The translations under genes were made by a program, and so were the position numbers. A stretch of DNA of 64,000 nucleotides from Branchiostoma floridae (Eukaryota > Chordata > Leptocardii > Amphioxiformes > Branchiostomatidae). Where the stretch lies: the NCBI RefSeq assembly GCF_000003815.2, contig NC_049990.1, positions 6,882,877-6,946,876 of the forward strand, read 5' to 3'. Below, piece after piece: positions 59,191-64,000 of the stretch. Each line of letters starts with the position of its first letter. Positions within the stretch are counted from its first letter, which is position 1. The notes under the pieces are model-generated. The model made no database searches and was not told the origin of the DNA. It worked only from the letters and a program-made list of their open reading frames with translations.

Positions 59191-60860
59191 AGTTCACACC
59201 CTTTGTATCAACCTCTTGTCTTTAAACCTTAAACCTGGAGATGATAAAATAGGACTTTTATGGAATCCTAGCCTGAAGGATAATGTCAAGGTTGACTCTT
59301 GCTGCTCTCATGTTCAAGGACAATCCTTCTATGTAGTCCATAAGGCCTATTAAAAAAATGTTGTGTTTCCTGTTTCAGTGCAGAAAAAATTAGGGTCGGT
59401 AGATAGAGATTTATCTTTTTTTCTTGTAATTTTTTCTAGGCTGGCCAATACTCTAGTGTGACATAATACAATACAGTTGAACGTAGTAAACTGACACTAA
59501 GTGTCTTTCAATGTCAAACTAAATGTTGTGCATAATAGATACATTTATCCTTCATTTCGTGTTTTTTCTTCAATAGGATTTCCTAAGCAGGCTGAATGAA
59601 AATTTTAACACGTGACTGGAAGCTATGCTATTCCACCCAAAAAGTCTAGGGTCGGCAGGTTTTTCTACAGTAGGTAGGGAAACAGGAAACACAACTTTCC
59701 TTCGCCAAACCTGTCTCTATCAAGACTACAAGAGCTCACTTGATTGTGTGTTTGCATGTTGTAGTCTTTTGTTGGCTGATTGCTTAGTCTTCAGGGTGTA
59801 GGTTGGCTAACAGAAAACAACTATTACAACAACTTAATTTTTGTTATGTACATGGCAGTAGGCCATGGCCAGCTGACCTACAAAAAGAAGGGATTGAATT
59901 TTGGTCCCCGAGGCACTTCCTGTTTGCTTTCATCTGTAGAACTTGATCATAGAAAACCTGTTGAGGAAATTCTGCTGTGTCTGGAGAGGTCTACCCTTTT
60001 TCAGAGGTGACAGCTTGCAGCTGGTTGTACCAGGTGACATTGCAAAAGGAGAAATGCTTGCAAGATTCAAGGGGGAAAATGGAGTATTTGCAGTGGTTTT
60101 AAGTTCACGGTGGAAAGAAGGGGGTAGGCAGGCAATAGACTTTCGTGATGCTCATTGATGCGTTATAAGTTTGATATATGTATGGTGTATTCAGCTTTGC
60201 AATGGCTCACAATTATAGCCAAGCACACAGGGTCAAGATCAGTCCTATCCAACATGTTTGTTTGTTCTGCATAACCAGTAAACTTGAGGCATAACACACC
60301 GACAGTACATGTACGTGCTGTACAAGTCAAGTGTCCAGACTGCTAGGTTTGATCTAACCACACTAACTTAAAGATGGACCTCTTTGTGATAAGTGTGGTG
60401 GGCTCTTTAACATGCTTGAGGAGTGGACCTCTGTCTTTATGTAACATCCGAGTGGATGTCCTGTACCAAAGCTATAGCTTATAATGTACTAATTATCACC
60501 TGCGTAGGGTAAGGAAATACAGTGTAAACTTATACCACCACATCAGTTCCTGCTAGGGATCTGAAGCCAGAATCCTTAAATCCTCAGTCAACAACATTAC
60601 CTGCAAGACCACCTTGCAACAAAACCACAAGACGTTTATATAATGCCACCAAAAGGGGCAGAACTGTTGAAACAGGTCAATAGGAGGCCTACAGGAAACA
60701 TATTTATGCAGTTATTTCACCTCATCAGTTCAGGGCAGGTGGAGCCCATCAGCAGACAGCCCAGCTTTGATCACGGAGCCTCCCACCTAGCCCTTCCCCA
60801 CCCCACAGTGTACCTCCAACTGGTAACTGCCCTGGCCAGGCTAAACATTTTAACCCCAAA
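59191..60860. other. Gene-free stretch
   Basis: Open frames at 59780-60158 and 60643-60894 lack splice borders and recognisable domains. Two near-copies of 'gggtcggtagat/gggtcggcaggt' with 'aaacaggaaacacaac' near 59360 and 59650 look like an inverted MITE relic. Confidence 0.4.
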
Positions 60861-60960
60861 ACTCAAGCAACTGGATATGATTTTGGAAGAATGATATCTA
60901 GTTGATTGATTAACTGCCACTTTGGCATATCTTATTACCTGGATGTCTGGTACAAAGGTT
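60861..60960. mobile_element. MITE, AGCAGTTACTCAAG family, internally deleted
   Basis: 'aaactcaagcaactggatatgattttggaag' is joined directly to 'taactgccactttggcatatcttattacctggatgtc', the family's right-hand end. Confidence 0.65.
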
Positions 60961-61009
60961 ACGGTACAGGTACAGAGGTTAAGCTACAGTGTAACATTGG
61001 GGCTCAAGC

Positions 61010-61210
61010 ACCTTTTGGCCTTGCGGTTAGTGCGTTGGGTTTTTGAGCTGGCGGTCTGGGTTCGGTGCTGGTTCGAATCCAAAGAACCAGGAGACTGTAC
61101 TACTTGTCTCTTGTATTTCAACAGGAATAGATTTTAAGGTACAGGAACAAGGTTAGGTACAGGAATAGGAAAATAGGTACAGGAACAGGGTTTAGGTACA
61201 GTTTTTGACC
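61010..61210 (+). mobile_element. tRNA-like SINE head followed by GGTACAGGAA repeats
   Basis: An A-box-like 'ttggccttgcggttagtgcg' and a B-box GGTTCGAATCC are present without a paired acceptor stem. A tandem 'aggtacaggaa' run (61137-61203) follows. Confidence 0.5.
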
Positions 61211-62880
61211 ATTAATAAATTTGTTATCATTACTGTCAGCCAACCACCCAGATACATATAACTCTTTGTGACTAGATGACTCATTGTGAACATTCATTGT
61301 CAAAAACAGTGTCTAAAATGTAATCAAAATGGTTACTTTTGGCAATCTTTTCAGTACTGATGTTCGGAAACACTTATTTTAACTTTCAGAGCAATATTTT
61401 CCATGTTGACCTTTTTCTATAGACATTAAATGGTGGGACAGTTATTAACTACAGATGGTTGCAGGAGAAACTGGCATATACCAGCAGCCAATGGCATTTA
61501 CAAAGTGCTGAGCTGCGACAGAACTGGCGACAATCTTTAAAATTTGCGCCAATTGAACCCGCTTTTCAGACTGTGTGTCTAGCTATATTTTGTATGCCTG
61601 CAAACTTGCCAAAGCCCACATTGCTCAGACTTTTTGTGGGATGCTATTTCCTTCATTTAATGCAACCAGAATGTTTTTTATAAGTTTACGGAGGTTAGAC
61701 ATCCAGTTAAACAATATTCAAATACAATTCAATCTCTACAACTCGATAAAAATTGAGATTTACTTCCGGGCATTTTGAGTGACATTCATCACTCTTCTTC
61801 AGCATCACTAAAATGAACTGGCAGAAACAGTTCAATAATACAAGTACTATCTAACTAGAAAAAAAATGGGCAAATGTCACTCAAATGTACATGTTTTAAT
61901 AGTTTCCTATGGTATGAAAATACTGTTACCATAGGGAAAGTTACAGTCCCCTGTAAAGATAAGGTTGCATCCCATGTACTGGAGAGTTCTATGAGAAGTC
62001 CTCCTTTCCAGAGGACTTACGTTTTTAGGCAATATGTGTTCCAAAGGTATAATGGCACACTTGAAGGCTTACACTGCGAAAAAAATGTTCAAAGATGCCA
62101 AAACATCCATGTGGCAGGAACATTTAAAAGTCTGCCAGTCTGCCAAAGTCCACATTTCTCAGACAGTAGCTCAGACCTGGAGTTAACCTCTACCTGAATG
62201 CTATTTTCTTTTATTTTGACATATACAAGAATCACATTTTATTAAGACAAAAGCTCCTATTCAGCTATTTTTGACATGTTGTCCTTGAACTGCTTGAATG
62301 CCACGGCGGCTTTGTCTGAAGGTGTTTTGCGATAGCATTTTGCCTTGAGGAAATAGAAACACCTTGAACGAAAGCCAAACTTTAATGGAAAAGGCATGAT
62401 TCTCTCCTACTAAAGACGCAGATAAACCTTGGCATGTAGAACATAACAGGTGTGGCTTCGTCTTCGTATAACAGACTTTGTGCAGTAGCCAAGTCCCTTC
62501 CTCCTCTTCGTTTCCTCGAAAATTGTCACGACATCCAAAACCTGCACGGTAGCACGAAGCTATCAAAATAGTTGCAGGTGCTGTACATTTTTGGCTAAGC
62601 TGACATAGAGCAATATTGGACTGAGATTACAGCACAAAGGTGAAGGCATTTAGGCTTCTGTCCTGCTGTTTTGTTGGCAACTGAAAGATGCTGATAATCA
62701 TGACAAATGAAGCTATGTATGTGCCAGCCAGTCTCACCATATAGATACTAGTATAATATAAGGAAAGAGAGAGAGAGAGACAGACAGAGAGGGGGAGAGC
62801 TGCAAATTCTGCATGTTGGCAGCAATAGCTATATATAGAAGCAATGCCAAGAAGAACATGGGGATGTCTTGGCTTTTTTG
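61211..62880. other. Gene-free stretch upstream of the coiled-coil gene
   Basis: No splice-bounded exon seen. Contains a (GA)n-rich microsatellite at 62764-62799. It must hold upstream regulatory DNA, and probably a non-coding first exon, of the gene starting at 63068. Confidence 0.45.
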
Positions 62881-62884
62881 CCAA

Positions 62885-63060
62885 AAATTTGCACATCTTT
62901 GCCAGCTATAGTCACAAGTATTTCTGGTCTAAATTACAGCTAATTTTGTTCTTATCTATTTTTGGGCAGCGATTCTATCGCAATCTCACCTACTTGCCTG
63001 CTACAGTCACCAGTATCTCGAGTCTCGCAACTGATTTTGTTCTTATTTTACCAGGCAGTG
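62885..63060 (+). repeat. Tandem copy of the acceptor region of the coiled-coil gene
   Basis: 'tgccagctatagtcacaagtattt...ctaattttgttcttatctatttttgggcagcga' (62898-62973) is repeated as 'tgcctgctacagtcaccagtatct...ctgattttgttcttattttaccaggcagtga' (62996-63062). Both end in an AG acceptor. The second lies 13 bp before the start codon. Confidence 0.82.
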
Positions 63061-63067
63061 ACTGAAG

Positions 63068-63809
63068 ATGGCAGGACAGCTTGTATTCCTGGTGATGTGT
63101 TTGTCTCTGGAGACGACGGCATGGGCCCATCGCTTCACCACCCCATCGGACCCCAGCACCCTGCACAACAAAGTCGCCATGTTGGAAAACCACTACGAAG
63201 AGCTGCAGAAGAAATTCCGCATCCAGACCAACGTTTTCGAGGCCCAGAACCACAAACTGAAGAGCCAGCTGCGAAGCCAGGCCGGCAAGATCCGTGACCT
63301 CCAAGACCGGAACGACCGCCTCGAAAAGGAGCAGCAGCAGATGCTCAAGACGTTCTCGGATCTTAGCGCCACGCTCTTCAAGAGCAAGTGGTCGGGGCAG
63401 TCCGCCGTCCAGGAGATCCTGACCACGACCCCTCTGATTCCGAGAGCAAGCGCTAATGGGTGGAGCCTGGACCACATCATCCAGAACCAGACCAGGAAGA
63501 TCGACCAGCTGGAGACAGAGAACAAGATGCTGAGAGACGTGGTGAACAGGTTGCAGGAGAAAGGCAGCAGCATGGAGGCCATGCTCATCGAAAACAGCGC
63601 CCTCATCGCGCAGCTCCACGTTAACGATCGCCCGGGAGTTCAGAAGGACCCGTCCAGGAGAGATGTTTCTATTGGCAGCTTGGGCAAGCTGGTCGCCTCG
63701 CAGAGCGATGAGATCAGGACATTGAGGAGAAGCTTCCACGACGTCAACGAGACGTTGTCGCTGCAAAGACGCCGCCTTACCAGCCTGGGGGACCTCTTCC
63801 AGGGGCAAG
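63068..63809 (+). CDS. Secreted coiled-coil protein, first coding exon (partial gene)
   Basis: The ATG at 63068 lies just after an acceptor (ttttaccag, ending ~63053), so a non-coding upstream exon is likely. The open frame runs 247 codons to a donor CAAG|GTGAAT. Residues 1-20 are a signal peptide (MAGQLVFLVMCLSLETTAWA). Residues ~30-110 and ~145-180 are heptad-rich helices (LHNKVAMLENHYEELQKKF; IDQLETENKMLRDVVNRL), with a shorter one near 215-245. N-glycosylation sites occur at NQT and NET. This layout resembles the N-terminal oligomerising stalk of angiopoietin/fibrinogen-related or olfactomedin proteins, but the C-terminal domain that would decide is outside the window. GC content is much higher than in the surroundings. 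Confidence 0.88.
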
Positions 63810-64000
63810 GTGAATGCTGTTGGTTGATTTTAGATAATGTTATTGATTGATGTTAATTGTCATTTACCATCTGAAACCCAACAAATGATATTCAGGTTCA
63901 CATTTTACGAAGTAATATTGTTAAATGATGTTATTGATTGATGTTAAATGTGTAATTTATTGTATTGTGGTTGTAACTTAGTAGATTATGATTTATTGTA
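63810..64000. repeat. Intron start with short duplication
   Basis: 'atgttattgattgatgttaa' occurs at 63836 and again at 63927 (~90-bp tandem duplication), in the intron after the coiled-coil exon. Confidence 0.6.

Noticed and set aside
62990..63808. Long minus-strand open frame (272 aa) opposite the coiled-coil exon
   Set aside because: It is a shadow of the GC-rich plus-strand exon. The plus frame has a signal peptide, heptads and a splice donor; the minus frame has none.
1..64000. CRISPR arrays, bacterial operons, viral genes
   Set aside because: Intron-exon structure, nuclear tRNA intron and MITEs show eukaryotic DNA. No regularly spaced identical repeats and no viral protein signatures were seen.

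Overview
The window is animal nuclear DNA, most likely from a lancelet (amphioxus, Branchiostoma-like). Five protein-coding genes with compact coding exons and GT-AG introns sit in AT-rich DNA crowded with short inverted-repeat elements (MITEs). Exon edges are repeatedly copied in tandem into the neighbouring intron. That habit matches the 'mirage' minisatellites I recall being described at the amphioxus Adh locus. The species call is inference.

Layout: (1) 1.57-3.64 kb, minus: a three-exon DIPK2-family (DIA1/HASF-like) secretory-pathway pseudokinase, with its stop-codon end copied twice more downstream. (2) 4.96-8.42 kb, plus, head-to-head with it: a four-exon ferritin subunit that has lost part of the ferroxidase site, with two broken partial copies of exon 3 before the real one. 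(3) 9.9-10.4 kb: a Penelope-like retroelement remnant (GIY-YIG endonuclease end). (4) 10.92-26.49 kb, minus: a 25-exon WD-repeat/coiled-coil protein (1,137 aa in my splice model, whose exon lengths sum exactly to a multiple of three); I could not assign an orthologue. (5) 27.53 kb: an intron-bearing tRNA-Phe(GAA). (6) 28.99-38.24 kb, plus: a predicted single-pass receptor (signal peptide, two WSC-like cysteine modules, a farnesoic-acid-O-methyltransferase-type domain, a membrane helix and a tail with three PPxY motifs). Its final membrane/tail exon is present three times, each copy intact and in the same splice phase. (7) 38.2-63.0 kb: a gene-poor stretch with many MITEs and some odd degenerate tandem repeats. 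(8) 63.07 kb to the end, plus: the first coding exon of a secreted coiled-coil protein that runs off the window.

The genes do not look like one pathway. The most unusual content is the triplicated last exon of the PPxY receptor, the intron-containing tRNA-Phe, the ferroxidase-impaired ferritin, and the repeated tandem or inverted copying of splice junctions in at least seven places.
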